Part shown: positions 47,938-57,670 of the stretch, in pieces
Numbering within the stretch: the first letter of the stretch is position 1
Layout of the letters: every line of letters begins with the position of its first letter
Source: Puniceicoccales bacterium
GTDB lineage: Bacteria > Verrucomicrobiota > Verrucomicrobiia > Opitutales > JAIRLM01
Assembly: GCA_031268315.1 (NCBI GenBank)
Contig: JAIRXK010000003.1
Span: 1 to 59,582, forward strand
Direction: 5' to 3'
DNA: 59,582 nucleotides
The notes under the pieces: generated by a model
The model's database searches: none
What the model saw: only the letters and a program-made list of their open reading frames with translations
Told to the model about the DNA's origin: nothing
Translations under genes and position numbers: made by a program

Positions 47938-49324
47938 GGGTTATGGGAGTGCAGGAGGAAAAGTCAATCAACCTTTCCAACGCGTGAACGCGGCTTCCCT
48001 TGAGATAGATGGTGCCGTGTAGATTTTTTATCAGATGGTGTACCGCGTCAATTTCATCGCAATAATGCATGTGGGTTGCATTCATGCCACGGCGGAGGAG
48101 AATTCCTTCCATGGCGCGCATTTCCTCGCCGAGAAAATAGTAATGGTCCTCGGGGGAGAAAGGGATACGGGCGCCGGCCCAGCGATGTTGTTTCGCCGTT
48201 TCTTCCCCATACTCAGTCATGCTTCCCAAGACACAGTACCGTGGACCATGGGGAAATTTTCGATAAAAAATGCGCAGTGATTCCACCAATGCCGGCGCGT
48301 CGCTATTATAGCAATCCGCAAAAAAAGTTTGATTTTGCCCGCAATTGCAAAAAATTTCACCCCGCAGCGGCGGTGGCTGCCAGCGGGAGAGCCGCGCCGC
48401 AATTTCATCCCGTGGGATTTGTAAGTGCTGTGCCAGTGCGCGGCAAAGCGAAAAGTCATAGGCAAATCCCTCCGATGGGACAGGTAGCGTGTAAATTTCA
48501 TCCGCAATGGTTGGACTTTGGAAATGCAGACGGCATTCCAATTGCTGTCCGTTCCATCGGAGTCCATAGCGAATCCACGGTCTATGGTGGTCGTTCCACG
48601 GACAAACTGTTCGGTACGGCACGTCGCATAGGGGATGCAAGTTTGCCAATTGGGATGAAGTGAAGAGAAACCCATTGCCATCAATGATATAATTTGCGAC
48701 AGCGGCCTTTTCCTTGAAAAGTTCCTCAATTGACGGGAAAAATTCTCCATGTTTTTTTGAAATGGACGTAAAAAGAACGTGATTGGGGCGAAGCATGGAG
48801 GAAATAATTTCCATTTCGCCGGGTCGACTGATGCCAACTTCCATAGCAGTGCAGCGGTGTTTTTTTTCATCCCATTGCAGTATATTCAGAGGAACGCCAA
48901 GGGTATTATTTTCATTGGCCATCGTAGCGAAGGTGCTATTTCTGCCCAGTAGCAGTGCTAATAGTTCTTTTGTGGTTGTTTTTCCATAGCTACCTGCAAC
49001 TGCGATTACTGGATTCGGAAAGCGCTGCCGGTGAGCGGTGGCTATGGATCGTAGTGCCCTTTCCACGCCATTGACAATCAGCTGTGGAAGGTCAATGTGC
49101 TCCTGGTAGGTTTCAACAATCGCTGCCGCTGCGCTATGCTTTTTTGCCGCCTCCAGGTAGCGATGACCGTCGTCACGATCTGTGCGTAGAGCTACAAAAA
49201 TTTCTCCCCTCTTCAGTACCCGTGTGTCAATTGAAAAGCCGCAGGCAAAAGTTGATTCGGGACTACCCATCCATTCGCCACCGCAGTCGGCGGCAATGCT
49301 TCGCAAGTCGAACATTGGTGTCAT
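47930..49324 (-). CDS. murF: UDP-N-acetylmuramoyl-tripeptide--D-alanyl-D-alanine ligase MurF
   Basis: MurF adds D-Ala-D-Ala to complete the cytoplasmic peptidoglycan precursor. The 464-residue protein has the Mur-ligase P-loop G-S-Y-G-K-T-T-T-K-E, N-E-N-N-T-L-G-V-P-L, the A-M-E-V-G-I-S-R-P-G-E-M block typical of MurF, and D-C-Y-N-S-D-A-P near residue 330. Start ATG 49324 is chosen over ATG 49378, whose extra residues have no match. A small overlapping gene follows. Confidence 0.94.
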   Translation of the reverse strand: MTPMFDLRSIAADCGGEWMGSPESTFACGFSIDTRVLKRGEIFVALRTDRDDGHRYLEAAKKHSAAAAIVETYQEHIDLPQLIVNGVERALRSIATAHRQRFPNPVIAVAGSYGKTTTKELLALLLGRNSTFATMANENNTLGVPLNILQWDEKKHRCTAMEVGISRPGEMEIISSMLRPNHVLFTSISKKHGEFFPSIEELFKEKAAVANYIIDGNGFLFTSSQLANLHPLCDVPYRTVCPWNDHHRPWIRYGLRWNGQQLECRLHFQSPTIADEIYTLPVPSEGFAYDFSLCRALAQHLQIPRDEIAARLSRWQPPPLRGEIFCNCGQNQTFFADCYNSDAPALVESLRIFYRKFPHGPRYCVLGSMTEYGEETAKQHRWAGARIPFSPEDHYYFLGEEMRAMEGILLRRGMNATHMHYCDEIDAVHHLIKNLHGTIYLKGSRVHALERLIDFSSCTPITHE

Positions 49325-49346
49325 TTTCTTAATTTCCCACTTCAAC

Positions 49347-49715
49347 TCATATATTTGTAAATAAAATAATTTTTCCAATTTTCACATAAAATTTATTTTT
49401 AAGCGCATCAAAATCGCGCCATCGATAGGGATAACAAGGGAAATGTTTGGGTAATAACTTTATGCCTTTAACTTGAAGCTGGTTGGTCAATGGAGTGGAG
49501 CGGTATCCGTCCGTAGCCAGGCTCAAGAGGTTTCCAGATTGCTTCTTTAATTGCTTCAAAAAAGCCGTATAAGAAGGCATTTTCGGAAAAAATGAGCGCA
49601 AAAATATTCCGTGTATTCCTTCGTTGAAAGCTTTAAAATTGCGTACTTTTGAGCGCATAAACCCTACATAGATCGTTATAATTTCGCTGAGGGAAAAGTT
49701 TACTCGGACGGCCAT
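49347..49715 (-). pseudogene. IS982-family transposase relic, inverted copy
   Basis: The frame reads L-S-L-S-E-I-I-T-I-Y-V-G-F, N-F-K-A-F-N-E-G-I-H-G-I-F-L-R-S, K-M-P-S-Y-T-A-F-L-K-Q-L, then Q-L-Q-V-K-G-I-K-L-L. It retains the N-terminal IS982 pattern better than the 4465 copy, but the I-D-S-x-P-L core is lost, apparently by deletion. Non-functional. Confidence 0.7.
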
Positions 49716-49900
49716 GACTCAGTGACACGGCCAGTCATTTTTTTCTTGCATCTGTTGTCGATGTGGACAATAGTGCAACCAACTTCAGGGTTTGTTTTTC
49801 CGTACCTTCCCTGAAGCCTTTTTTTATCAACATCGACAAACCAACTTTTTACCTCGCAACGATTTTGCGGCCAGGAAAAATTTTTTGCTAAAAGCTTTTC
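49400..49900. repeat. diverged inverted repeat copy B (IS982-type element)
   Basis: Reverse-complement match to 4300-4880, about 45 kb apart. The shared blocks are the coding part and the non-coding flank around TCAGGG...CCTGAA. Several substitutions and small deletions separate the copies. Confidence 0.7.
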
Positions 49901-50364
49901 GGGAATTTTGCGATTCGTGTGTCCACTTTTAAAAAATTTTCTTCCAACGCTACTTCATTACACCTAAATTATAAAACGTTTTTCAAAAATTTAAATTCGT
50001 TCTTTGTTTTCAAGTGCCACTTGGAGATTTTACTGCCGATTCTATGTCGATGAAACTTTGTTTACTTGTCCGTATTAAACGCTTTAAAGCAATGTGCGAA
50101 GCCATGGAACGGCCCGTTAGTTCTGCTAAGACTATTTTCGGATTCAAAGTCAATATCGCTACTAATGCCGAAGGTACGATTGCCGTAAATTTTTGATTTT
50201 CAAATGGATCCGCACATGATGTTTGCTCTTTAAAGATGTTGCTTGAAAACTGTGCCGGAAGTGCCATTGGAAACAGTGGTTGTATTTCGCAAGAAAAAAC
50301 TAATCGCCTAATGCAGAAGAATTTAAATTTTGCAACGAAGAAGCAGAAAAATATGAAAATATAG
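49901..50364. other. gene-poor interval
   Basis: No supported gene. Short frames around 50010-50267 on both strands have no motif or ribosome-binding site. The stretch looks like decayed sequence between two IS relics. Confidence 0.45.
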
Positions 50365-50535
50365 AATACGAAAGAAGGAAAACGAAAATTAAAGACTTAC
50401 CATCGCATCGAAAATTTTAGTCAAAAACTAAAAAATTTAGCAGGAGAAGATTTTTCACATTTCCGCGCTTGGACTTCTGTCAAAGCGGTAAGCGCTATTG
50501 GGGTAATACGCACACCGCATTCGTCACCGCGGTAG
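50365..50535 (+). pseudogene. IS5-type transposase relic, second copy
   Basis: This matches 1-125 at the DNA and protein level (H-R-I-E-N-F-S-Q-K-L-K, then G-E-D-F-S-H-F-R-A-W). The copies differ by scattered substitutions and diverge after about 50513. Only the C-terminal part is present, and the frame has a stop at 50362-50364. Confidence 0.5.
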
Positions 50536-50634
50536 ACCACAATTTTTTTGATTCCATCATCGTGTGGAATGCGGGAAAAGATTTGCTTTGCAGGGAAAAT
50601 GGCGCTACTTGCATCGAAATTTCTGGAAAAATAG

Positions 50635-50859
50635 GATGAGATTGCCAAATTTTACGCGGCAATTCCATCCCGCTCGCCAATATCATGTAAACCCTATGTG
50701 TTGATGTTCGGCTATCGCAATCGCAATTCCATGGTGGCGACGGTCAATTACCGTCACTTCTTAGGCCATCGTTGGGAATTTACAATTCGTTGGAAGGGAA
50801 ATTTTAACCAAACCTATGGCGAAAACCAGCTTTCCGCCAGCATCGGCTGTAATTTTTAA
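50635..50859 (+). pseudogene. possible outer-membrane barrel protein C-terminal remnant
   Basis: The frame ends with alternating hydrophobic/polar strands: M-V-A-T-V-N-Y-R-H-F-L-G-H-R-W-E-F-T-I-R-W, then L-S-A-S-I-G-C-N-F with terminal Phe. That pattern is typical of the last strands of outer-membrane beta-barrels. An upstream stop at 50632 and no start leave it a fragment. Low confidence. Confidence 0.3.
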
Positions 50860-51025
50860 AATTCTCAATTTTTCTAGGAAGCAATTTTTTACCCATTGGC
50901 AGCAACGTGCCCATTGCTGAGGTAAATTTTTACTGCAAATGAAAGTAAGCGTTCCAATTACTTCAAGGGAAATTCATTGAACATTTTTCTTGAAACTTTG
51001 ACATGAATTACATAGATGATGTTCT

Positions 51026-52813
51026 ATGCACGCTATGCGCATACGTAACTTTTGCATCATTGCCCACATCGACCACGGAAAAACAACGCTGTCTGATCGA
51101 TTGCTCGAAAAAACACATGCCCTTTCATCGCGGGTGATGCAGGAGCAATTTTTGGATTCCATGGATTTGGAAAGGGAACGCGGCATCACCATAAAAAGTC
51201 ATCCCGTATCTATGAAATATCACCACGACACCCTGGGTGATTTCCTTCTCAACCTCATGGACACGCCGGGACATGTGGATTTTTCCTACGAAGTTTCCCG
51301 ATGCCTGGCGGCCTGTGAGGGTGCACTGTTGGTAGTAGATGCGGCGCAGGGTATTGAAGCACAAACCGTTGCCAACGCACTGCTGGCCATTAAGCAGGGA
51401 CTTACAATTATTCCCGTAATTAACAAGATTGATCTGCCCAATGCGGATCCTCCAAAAGTTTTTGCCCAACTCGAGGAAATTTTAGCCATTCCGCGGGAAG
51501 AGACTATCCCGGCAAGCGCAAAAACAGGGGAGGGCGTTGACGCAATTCTTGAGGCAATTATTCGGCGCATTCCTCCTCCCACACCCTCAGAGGAAACAAA
51601 AGCGCTCATATTCGACTCCATCTATGACAGTTACAAGGGTGTCATCTGCTATGTGCGGCTTTTCGGCGGCATGCTCAAATACGGAGATGAGGTGCTCATG
51701 ATGAATACCGGTCGAAAATCACAAATTAGGGAAATAGGGCAGTTCACACCTGCGATGGCCGTTGGGAAAGAGCTTTGCGTTGGCCAGGTTGGATATGTAG
51801 TAACACATATTAAATCCGTTGCGGAGATTAAAGTTGGCGATACCATTACCCTTGCTGCATCACCGGCAAATGAACCGCTTAAGGGCTATAAGGAAATTCG
51901 TCCACTTGTTTTCAGTGGAATCTATCCGGTGGATACCTCGGAGTTTGAAAAATTAAAGGCAAGCATGAGCCGCCTACAGCTCAGCGATTCCGCACTCACA
52001 TTTGCACCGGAAAGCTCATTGGCCCTCGGATTCGGTCTCCGCTGCGGTTTTCTCGGCCTATTGCACATGGAAATTGTCCAGGAACGCATCTATCGCGAAT
52101 ATAATCTAGATGTCATATCCACCTATCCCAGCGTTGTTTATCAGATTAATCTCACCGACGATTCCACGGCAATCATTGATAACCCCCATCTGTTTCCCGA
52201 CCAATCCACCATCAAATCCATCGAAGAACCCATGATCCGCGCCACTATCCACTTTCCAATGCATTCGACCGGCGATATCCTCACATTGGTCCAGGAAAAA
52301 CGTGGAATTTGCCTTAATACGGAAACTGTTGACGGCGAACGACTAATGATCACATGCCGCTTGCCACTCAATGAAATTCTCATTGATTTCAATGATCGAC
52401 TAAAAAGCATAACCCGCGGATATGGATCAATGGACTACGAACTAGATGGCTACTCGATTTCCGATCTGGTAAAATTGAGCATTTTGGTTAACGGAGAACC
52501 AATTGATGCATTTTCATCAATTACCCATAGAACTAAGGCCATTGCCAACGGGAAAAGCATATGTGAAAAATTAAAGGAAATCCTTCCAAGGCAACTTTTT
52601 AAAGTACCCATTCAGGCGGCCATAGGCAGCAACATTGTTGCCAGAGAGACCATAAGTGCGCAGCGAAAAGATGTTACGGCAAAATGCTACGGTGGCGATA
52701 TTACGCGCAAAAAGAAATTGCTGGAAAAGCAAAAGGAGGGGAAAAAGAGAATGAAGCAAATAGGCAAGGTATCCATTCCGCAGGATGCATTCATTAAAAT
52801 TTTAAAAGGATAG
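51026..52813 (+). CDS. lepA: elongation factor 4 (LepA)
   Basis: A membrane-associated translational GTPase that acts on stalled or initiating ribosomes. The 595-residue protein has G1 A-H-I-D-H-G-K-T-T, G2 R-G-I-T-I-K, G3 D-T-P-G-H-V-D-F and G4 N-K-I-D-L-P-N-A. The LepA-specific C-terminus has Q-R-K-D-V-T-A-K-C-Y-G-G-D-I-T-R-K-K-K-L-L-E-K-Q-K-E-G-K-K-R-M-K. ATG 51026 or ATG 51035 could start. The hairpin protein at 52826 follows by 12 bases. Confidence 0.97.
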   Translation: MHAMRIRNFCIIAHIDHGKTTLSDRLLEKTHALSSRVMQEQFLDSMDLERERGITIKSHPVSMKYHHDTLGDFLLNLMDTPGHVDFSYEVSRCLAACEGALLVVDAAQGIEAQTVANALLAIKQGLTIIPVINKIDLPNADPPKVFAQLEEILAIPREETIPASAKTGEGVDAILEAIIRRIPPPTPSEETKALIFDSIYDSYKGVICYVRLFGGMLKYGDEVLMMNTGRKSQIREIGQFTPAMAVGKELCVGQVGYVVTHIKSVAEIKVGDTITLAASPANEPLKGYKEIRPLVFSGIYPVDTSEFEKLKASMSRLQLSDSALTFAPESSLALGFGLRCGFLGLLHMEIVQERIYREYNLDVISTYPSVVYQINLTDDSTAIIDNPHLFPDQSTIKSIEEPMIRATIHFPMHSTGDILTLVQEKRGICLNTETVDGERLMITCRLPLNEILIDFNDRLKSITRGYGSMDYELDGYSISDLVKLSILVNGEPIDAFSSITHRTKAIANGKSICEKLKEILPRQLFKVPIQAAIGSNIVARETISAQRKDVTAKCYGGDITRKKKLLEKQKEGKKRMKQIGKVSIPQDAFIKILKG

Positions 52814-52825
52814 GTAGGGTGAAAT

Positions 52826-54511
52826 ATGTCTCAAGATGCGATACAAAATTTATCTCAATTTTCTCCATGCCCTGATCCACATTCGGGGAAAAAGTCCACC
52901 AACATTGCGAATAGATCAGTGGGCGAAGTTGGGAAAACTAATTTTGAGAAATTTCCCGAAGAACCAATGAAACTTCCAAAAAATTTTGGTAAAACTTCCG
53001 CAAAACAGGAAAAATTTCTTAAGGATTGGATGGTGGTACTCGCTGCAATTGCGGGCGCAATTGTTGTTGGCGGACTTGCTGCCTTGGGAACATTTTTCGC
53101 CATGCAATTCGTCGCAGAAATGGCAGTGATTTGGTCCCTAGTTGCGGGCGTAGGTGTAGCAGGGTCCATCGTCGGCGCAGGCATAATTGCCTTTTGCCTC
53201 TTCAGTGAAAATTTTGAAGGCAATGATATCAGCCTTGGAAGAATTTCCTCCGAAGCTGAATGCGTTTTTGGGGCAATTATGCAGCTTAAAGAGGCGTTCG
53301 ATCAGATTAATCTAGATTGCCAAAGTGAAATTGATCAATTAATCGAAGACAAAGCCAATGGAATAAATGAAAATGTAAAAAATTTACTGCTCAAAATCAA
53401 TCAATTTCCGCAAAAAACACAGCTCTTTTCATTTGCAACTTTTCCGCAAATTACAAGTAATCTCGAAATCGACAATTGTAATTGCAAAGTGTTTGTTGAC
53501 TCATTAGAGAAAATGAGAGCTGCTTTTGATGGGCTAAGAAAAACTTCAAATATTAGCAGAGCCACACTGGGCTTTGCTCATTTGGCTATGGTTAATTTGA
53601 TAGGTAGTCTACGCATGAATTCAACAGTAGCTGAATGTTGTAATGACTTTATTGAAAGTAAATATAAAGAACTAGTTTTCCTAACTGAAGCTTGTAATTA
53701 TAAAACAAAGAGAAAATATTCCATTGATTTTGCGATTGCAGTGAATAATTCCCTTGGCAAGGAAATAGCCACCCTATTTGCCGATGGAAACTCGCTTATG
53801 CCAAAGATAGATGTGCAAATGAATAAAATTTATGTTTCACAAGAAAATGATAGTGCAAAATTGCTATTGAAGGCCTTTGAAAAAACAAGCGATGTCCTAA
53901 TGGTAAACTTTGCGCAATTGGCAATAAACGGCCAATCAGAAATGGCATTTATTGAGAATGGATGTAAAGCAAATATTACAAACTATCTTGCCGGCATGCT
54001 CGCTGCAATTCAGTGCCTTGCAAGTAGTTTAAAAAATGATTTTCCAATTACCATTGATGGCCTATTCGCGCGCATTAAAGTCGAACTATGCAAGCAATCT
54101 GATGAAAATTCGCAGGAAAAAATGAAAAACTTTATTGACTCTATCATATCACTGCTGCGTAATACTCTAATTAAAGTAAATCCAGAGCTGCCAATATTCC
54201 TAAGAATTGACGCTATGATTTCTGAATTAACTCAGCTGAATGATCGCGATAGAAATATTGAGGTCAGTGAAAAAATCAATGCATTGAAGGCGCAATCTCT
54301 GAAGTTGCAAAATTTGTGCAATGAAGTTTCAATAGCCGAGGAAGCATCAATTAGTCGTAATCCATATAAAGAAGGAAAAGATTACAGCAAAGCTCGCGCA
54401 GAAAAGCAAAAAAAAGTCGATGCCGAAAATAAAAAAAAGCACAAACTCATCATGAACATAGAAATGACATTAGATCAATTAAGGATGAAAATAGAGAACT
54501 TAGAAAAATGA
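52826..54511 (+). CDS. hairpin membrane protein with coiled-coil C-terminus (Inc-like)
   Basis: A 561-residue protein. Residues 1-67 are polar and lysine-rich without a Sec signal. Residues 68-127 form a two-helix hydrophobic hairpin (F-F-A-M-Q-F-V-A-E-M-A-V-I-W ... G-S-I-V-G-A-G-I). Residues 135-561 are soluble and helix-rich, and the last 50 have a charged coiled-coil character. The hairpin is nearly the same as the whole 16624-16899 protein. The start has GGTAGGGTGAAAT before ATG. It is 12 bases after lepA, so probably co-transcribed, although functionally unrelated. A secreted membrane effector is likely but not proven. Confidence 0.7.
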   Translation: MSQDAIQNLSQFSPCPDPHSGKKSTNIANRSVGEVGKTNFEKFPEEPMKLPKNFGKTSAKQEKFLKDWMVVLAAIAGAIVVGGLAALGTFFAMQFVAEMAVIWSLVAGVGVAGSIVGAGIIAFCLFSENFEGNDISLGRISSEAECVFGAIMQLKEAFDQINLDCQSEIDQLIEDKANGINENVKNLLLKINQFPQKTQLFSFATFPQITSNLEIDNCNCKVFVDSLEKMRAAFDGLRKTSNISRATLGFAHLAMVNLIGSLRMNSTVAECCNDFIESKYKELVFLTEACNYKTKRKYSIDFAIAVNNSLGKEIATLFADGNSLMPKIDVQMNKIYVSQENDSAKLLLKAFEKTSDVLMVNFAQLAINGQSEMAFIENGCKANITNYLAGMLAAIQCLASSLKNDFPITIDGLFARIKVELCKQSDENSQEKMKNFIDSIISLLRNTLIKVNPELPIFLRIDAMISELTQLNDRDRNIEVSEKINALKAQSLKLQNLCNEVSIAEEASISRNPYKEGKDYSKARAEKQKKVDAENKKKHKLIMNIEMTLDQLRMKIENLEK

Positions 54512-54565
54512 AGGCCACAGAGTAATTTCTCTAATTTTTGAAAACACATTTTTGGACGATTTCCC

Positions 54566-55903
54566 ATGCAAGTTCACATAAAAACCTATGGCTGCCAAAT
54601 GAATGAACGCGATTCGGAAATCATGGGTGCCGTTCTAAAAGAAAAGGGATGGCAAATTTGCGGCAACGAAGAGGATGCAGATGCTATCATCTTAAATTGT
54701 TGCAGCGTGCGTGATCAGGCAGAATTGAAAGCAATTGGCAAATTACAGCAATTAATTAAGAGAAAAAATGAAGATGAAAATTTTCTGGTTGGCATTTGCG
54801 GATGCATGGCAGAAAATCTAGGAAAAGAGCTTTTTCGCCGCATCCCAAAGCTCAATTTCATCGTTGGGCCGCGGCAGATTTACCGCATCGGTGAAGCCAT
54901 CAGTCTGGCCATCAAAGGGGAAAAACCGGCTTTTTTAGCGGATGCCGATGATGTAACGTGCAATTGCAAAAATAATAAGTTGCACCATAGAAATTTGCAA
55001 GAGTTGCAATCATCGGCCTATGTGACCATTTCCAATGGATGTAATATGCGCTGTTCCTATTGCATTGTTCCCAAGACGCGTGGCCGCGAAACTAGTAGGC
55101 CGATGGAGGCAATTTTGGACGAAATTCAATTACTTTTGGAAAGTGGAATCAGGGAAATTACACTATTGGGGCAGATTGTTAACTTCTACGGCATGGGGCG
55201 ATTTCCGATGATTAATGGGGAAAGCCCATTTGTTCAACTTATTCGTAAAATCCATAATTTAAAAGGTTTGGATCGCCTACGGTTTCTTTCACCTCATCCC
55301 AGTGGATTTCGCGACGATCTCATTTGCTGCTTCGGCGACTTGCCAAAGCTTTGTCCTCACGTACATCTCCCCATACAAAGCGGATCCAATCGTGTGTTGC
55401 AGCTGATGCGACGGCCATATCAGAGGGAAAAAATTTTAGAGATTACACAAAAACTCAGACAACGTATTCCCCTTATTTCCATTTCAACGGATCTCATTGT
55501 CGGATTTCCCGGTGAAACCGACGATGATTTTCATGAAACTCTTTGCCTGTTCGATGAAATTTCATTCGATATGGCTTACATATTCAAATACAGCCGGCGC
55601 AGTGGAACGCCTGCAGCCACAATGGATAATCAAGTCGCCCAGTCCATTTGTGAAGAGCGCAATCAGGTACTTTTGGAAAAACTAAAGCACACATCCCTGG
55701 AGCGCAATCGCCTATTTCTCAATTCCATTCAACCGGTACTCGTAGAACAACACTCCAAGCGGGATCCAAATGTGCTATTTGGCTATACTCCCCATCGAAA
55801 AAAAACATTTTTCTCCGCGCCATCGGAAATGATCGGAAAAATAGTTTCCGTACGAATTCAAGATGTATCAACGGGTTGTTTCATTGGAACAATAATCGGA
55901 TGA
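54566..55903 (+). CDS. miaB: tRNA-2-methylthio-N6-isopentenyladenosine synthase MiaB
   Basis: MiaB methylthiolates position 37 of tRNAs reading U-starting codons. It is a radical-SAM enzyme with two 4Fe-4S clusters. The 445-residue protein has N-terminal cysteines C10, C46 and C80 (T-Y-G-C-Q-M-N, N-C-C-S-V-R, I-C-G-C-M-A-E). The radical-SAM motif C159-x3-C163-x2-C166 lies in N-G-C-N-M-R-C-S-Y-C. F-P-G-E-T-D-D-D-F and the C-terminal TRAM-like part are present. It needs prior isopentenylation by MiaA, not seen here. Confidence 0.96.
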   Translation: MQVHIKTYGCQMNERDSEIMGAVLKEKGWQICGNEEDADAIILNCCSVRDQAELKAIGKLQQLIKRKNEDENFLVGICGCMAENLGKELFRRIPKLNFIVGPRQIYRIGEAISLAIKGEKPAFLADADDVTCNCKNNKLHHRNLQELQSSAYVTISNGCNMRCSYCIVPKTRGRETSRPMEAILDEIQLLLESGIREITLLGQIVNFYGMGRFPMINGESPFVQLIRKIHNLKGLDRLRFLSPHPSGFRDDLICCFGDLPKLCPHVHLPIQSGSNRVLQLMRRPYQREKILEITQKLRQRIPLISISTDLIVGFPGETDDDFHETLCLFDEISFDMAYIFKYSRRSGTPAATMDNQVAQSICEERNQVLLEKLKHTSLERNRLFLNSIQPVLVEQHSKRDPNVLFGYTPHRKKTFFSAPSEMIGKIVSVRIQDVSTGCFIGTIIG

Positions 55904-55908
55904 TTAAT

Positions 55909-56979
55909 TTAAATGGATTTATTGCAAAAGACACATTTTATGATATCGATAGTTGCATTTGGGAGAAAGTTCTGATGTTTGAATTCATCAATTGATGTGG
56001 CATCGTAAGTACTCAGTACTTTCATTGAGATGCCCTGATTGCAAGTGTAGGAAAATTTTAATGATTTTTGAATGAGTTTGAGGAACTTTTCTTGTGCATC
56101 GCTTCTTTCATTATGTCTTTCACCGGTTAAACTTTGGATATTTTTTCCAATTTCATCTATAAGTTTCATACGGTAATAAATTAGCTGCTGTAAATTTTCC
56201 ATGCTTAAAGTTTTTTGATCATCTTGTAAGCTTTTTCTTAAATCTTTTAACTGCATAAAGTATGCAGCAGCAAGATCATTAATATCCTTTTCGGCCCATT
56301 CAATTTCGTTGAACTCCAATTGTAATTCATAGCGAATGACTTCCTGGATATCTTTCACTGCAGATGTAAATTTTATAATTTGTGTTTTCATTAAAAGTGC
56401 GATTATTTTTTCTTGAATATCATTTCCATATTTTATATATATTGCATTTTCCATAATTCCACTCTTCGAAGAAGAAAAAACCATATCAATTGATTTATAT
56501 TGTAAAACAAGTGTTATAATTTTATTAGCATAAATTTTTAATTCTTCGTCAGCTGCTAAAGTTGCTAAATTAAGTACGATTTTATCGGCCTGCACATCTG
56601 TAATTTGCAACAAGTTTTGCAGTTTTTTTTCACATTTCAGTTCCGGTTCCGATCCAATTTCTGAGTGATTACTAGATGGAGGTATCGCATCTAGACTGCA
56701 TGCACATTTTTCCGAAACTTGTTCTTGCTGTGGAGATTTTGCAAGGGCTGTACCGAGAAAAAATATCGCAGAACCAACTGCTATTGCAATTCCTATAAAG
56801 ATGAATAGCACGGCGATGGGTGGCAAACCGATTACAGCTGCAATTTCAGAAAAAAATAGCGGCACCATCGCAATTACAATTGTACTAGTAATGCTTAGTA
56901 TTTCAATGAATATATGTATTTTATTGTCAGGACAATATGCCATTACATCACGATTTATCATGGATTCCGCCATTACCAT
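55909..56979 (-). CDS. hairpin membrane protein with helical C-terminus (Inc-like)
   Basis: A 356-residue protein. Residues 25-80 form two hydrophobic helices with a short turn (around V-I-G-L-P-P-I-A). A polar linker is followed by a soluble helix-rich part (about 110-330) with coiled-coil-like spacing. Ends with C-V-F-C-N-K-S-I. No Sec signal or enzymatic motif. The start may be ATG 56979, 56973 or 56961. The layout matches 52826-54511 but without clear sequence identity. It is convergent with miaB, five bases away, and AT-rich. Confidence 0.68.
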   Translation of the reverse strand: MVMAESMINRDVMAYCPDNKIHIFIEILSITSTIVIAMVPLFFSEIAAVIGLPPIAVLFIFIGIAIAVGSAIFFLGTALAKSPQQEQVSEKCACSLDAIPPSSNHSEIGSEPELKCEKKLQNLLQITDVQADKIVLNLATLAADEELKIYANKIITLVLQYKSIDMVFSSSKSGIMENAIYIKYGNDIQEKIIALLMKTQIIKFTSAVKDIQEVIRYELQLEFNEIEWAEKDINDLAAAYFMQLKDLRKSLQDDQKTLSMENLQQLIYYRMKLIDEIGKNIQSLTGERHNERSDAQEKFLKLIQKSLKFSYTCNQGISMKVLSTYDATSIDEFKHQNFLPNATIDIIKCVFCNKSI

Positions 56980-57122
56980 TTGTAAATATCATTGCATAAA
57001 TTTGAAAATTTGCAATAAAAAAACACTCACAAATTTACGGCTAGTAGCCAATGCCGTTCACCATAAAACATCTGCATTCAACGGCAGCAAAAATTTAAAT
57101 TAAAGACATTGCACATCAGCAA

Positions 57123-57572
57123 CTATTTCTCCGTCGCCATTTGGCGGCGAATCCACTCTCTTTGTTTTTTGGGAAGACGATCAATTAGGCAAAGAATATG
57201 TTCCATGTGTTCTTCGGGGGAAAAATTAGCCGTCTCCAAAAGATAAAGCTCTAAAAATCGACGGTGAATCTGATAAGATTTTCTCTCCGATTCTCCTCTG
57301 CCGAAGAGAGCATAGCCGAAAATCCGGCGATTTTCTAAGAGATCACGCACAAATTGATCCGTGCGTCCCAACACAGCAGCGACTTCTTTGGGCGTAAACC
57401 AGGTTTGAGGGTTGTCGATTTTTAAAATAATTTCAAGCATAGAAAATTCCTTTGTTCCCACGACAAATGTGTACGGGGAAGAGTTTGTAGAAAATTGATT
57501 CCGCGTGCATTGCATAGGCAGTGGTATAGATGATTCGCGTTCTGCAGACTGGTTACTATCACATTCCTTCAT
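57123..57572 (-). CDS. HTH domain protein (excisionase-like)
   Basis: A 149-residue protein. Residues about 55-95 read W-F-T-P-K-E-V-A-A-V-L-G-R-T-D-Q-F-V-R-D-L-L, the winged-helix/helix-turn-helix pattern of MerR- and excisionase-type DNA-binding domains. The first 40 residues are polar. The tail is helical and charged (R-R-Q-M-A). The start has GGGG nine bases upstream. Target unknown; it is divergent from the DUF167 gene. Confidence 0.65.
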   Translation of the reverse strand: MKECDSNQSAERESSIPLPMQCTRNQFSTNSSPYTFVVGTKEFSMLEIILKIDNPQTWFTPKEVAAVLGRTDQFVRDLLENRRIFGYALFGRGESERKSYQIHRRFLELYLLETANFSPEEHMEHILCLIDRLPKKQREWIRRQMATEK

Positions 57573-57670
57573 TTTAATATCCCCTTTGTTCTGTTAAATT
57601 CATGAAATAAAAGCTGTTGGCGCAAAATAAATACTTTTCATTGCATCAATTTCTTTTTTCATTTCCTGAT

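Noticed and set aside
47959..48700. Plus-strand open frames opposite murF (e.g. 48076-48663)
   Set aside because: They lie opposite conserved MurF motifs and encode low-complexity shadow translations.
50421..50686. Minus-strand open frames between IS relics
   Set aside because: They overlap the more meaningful plus-strand relic translations and lack any motif.
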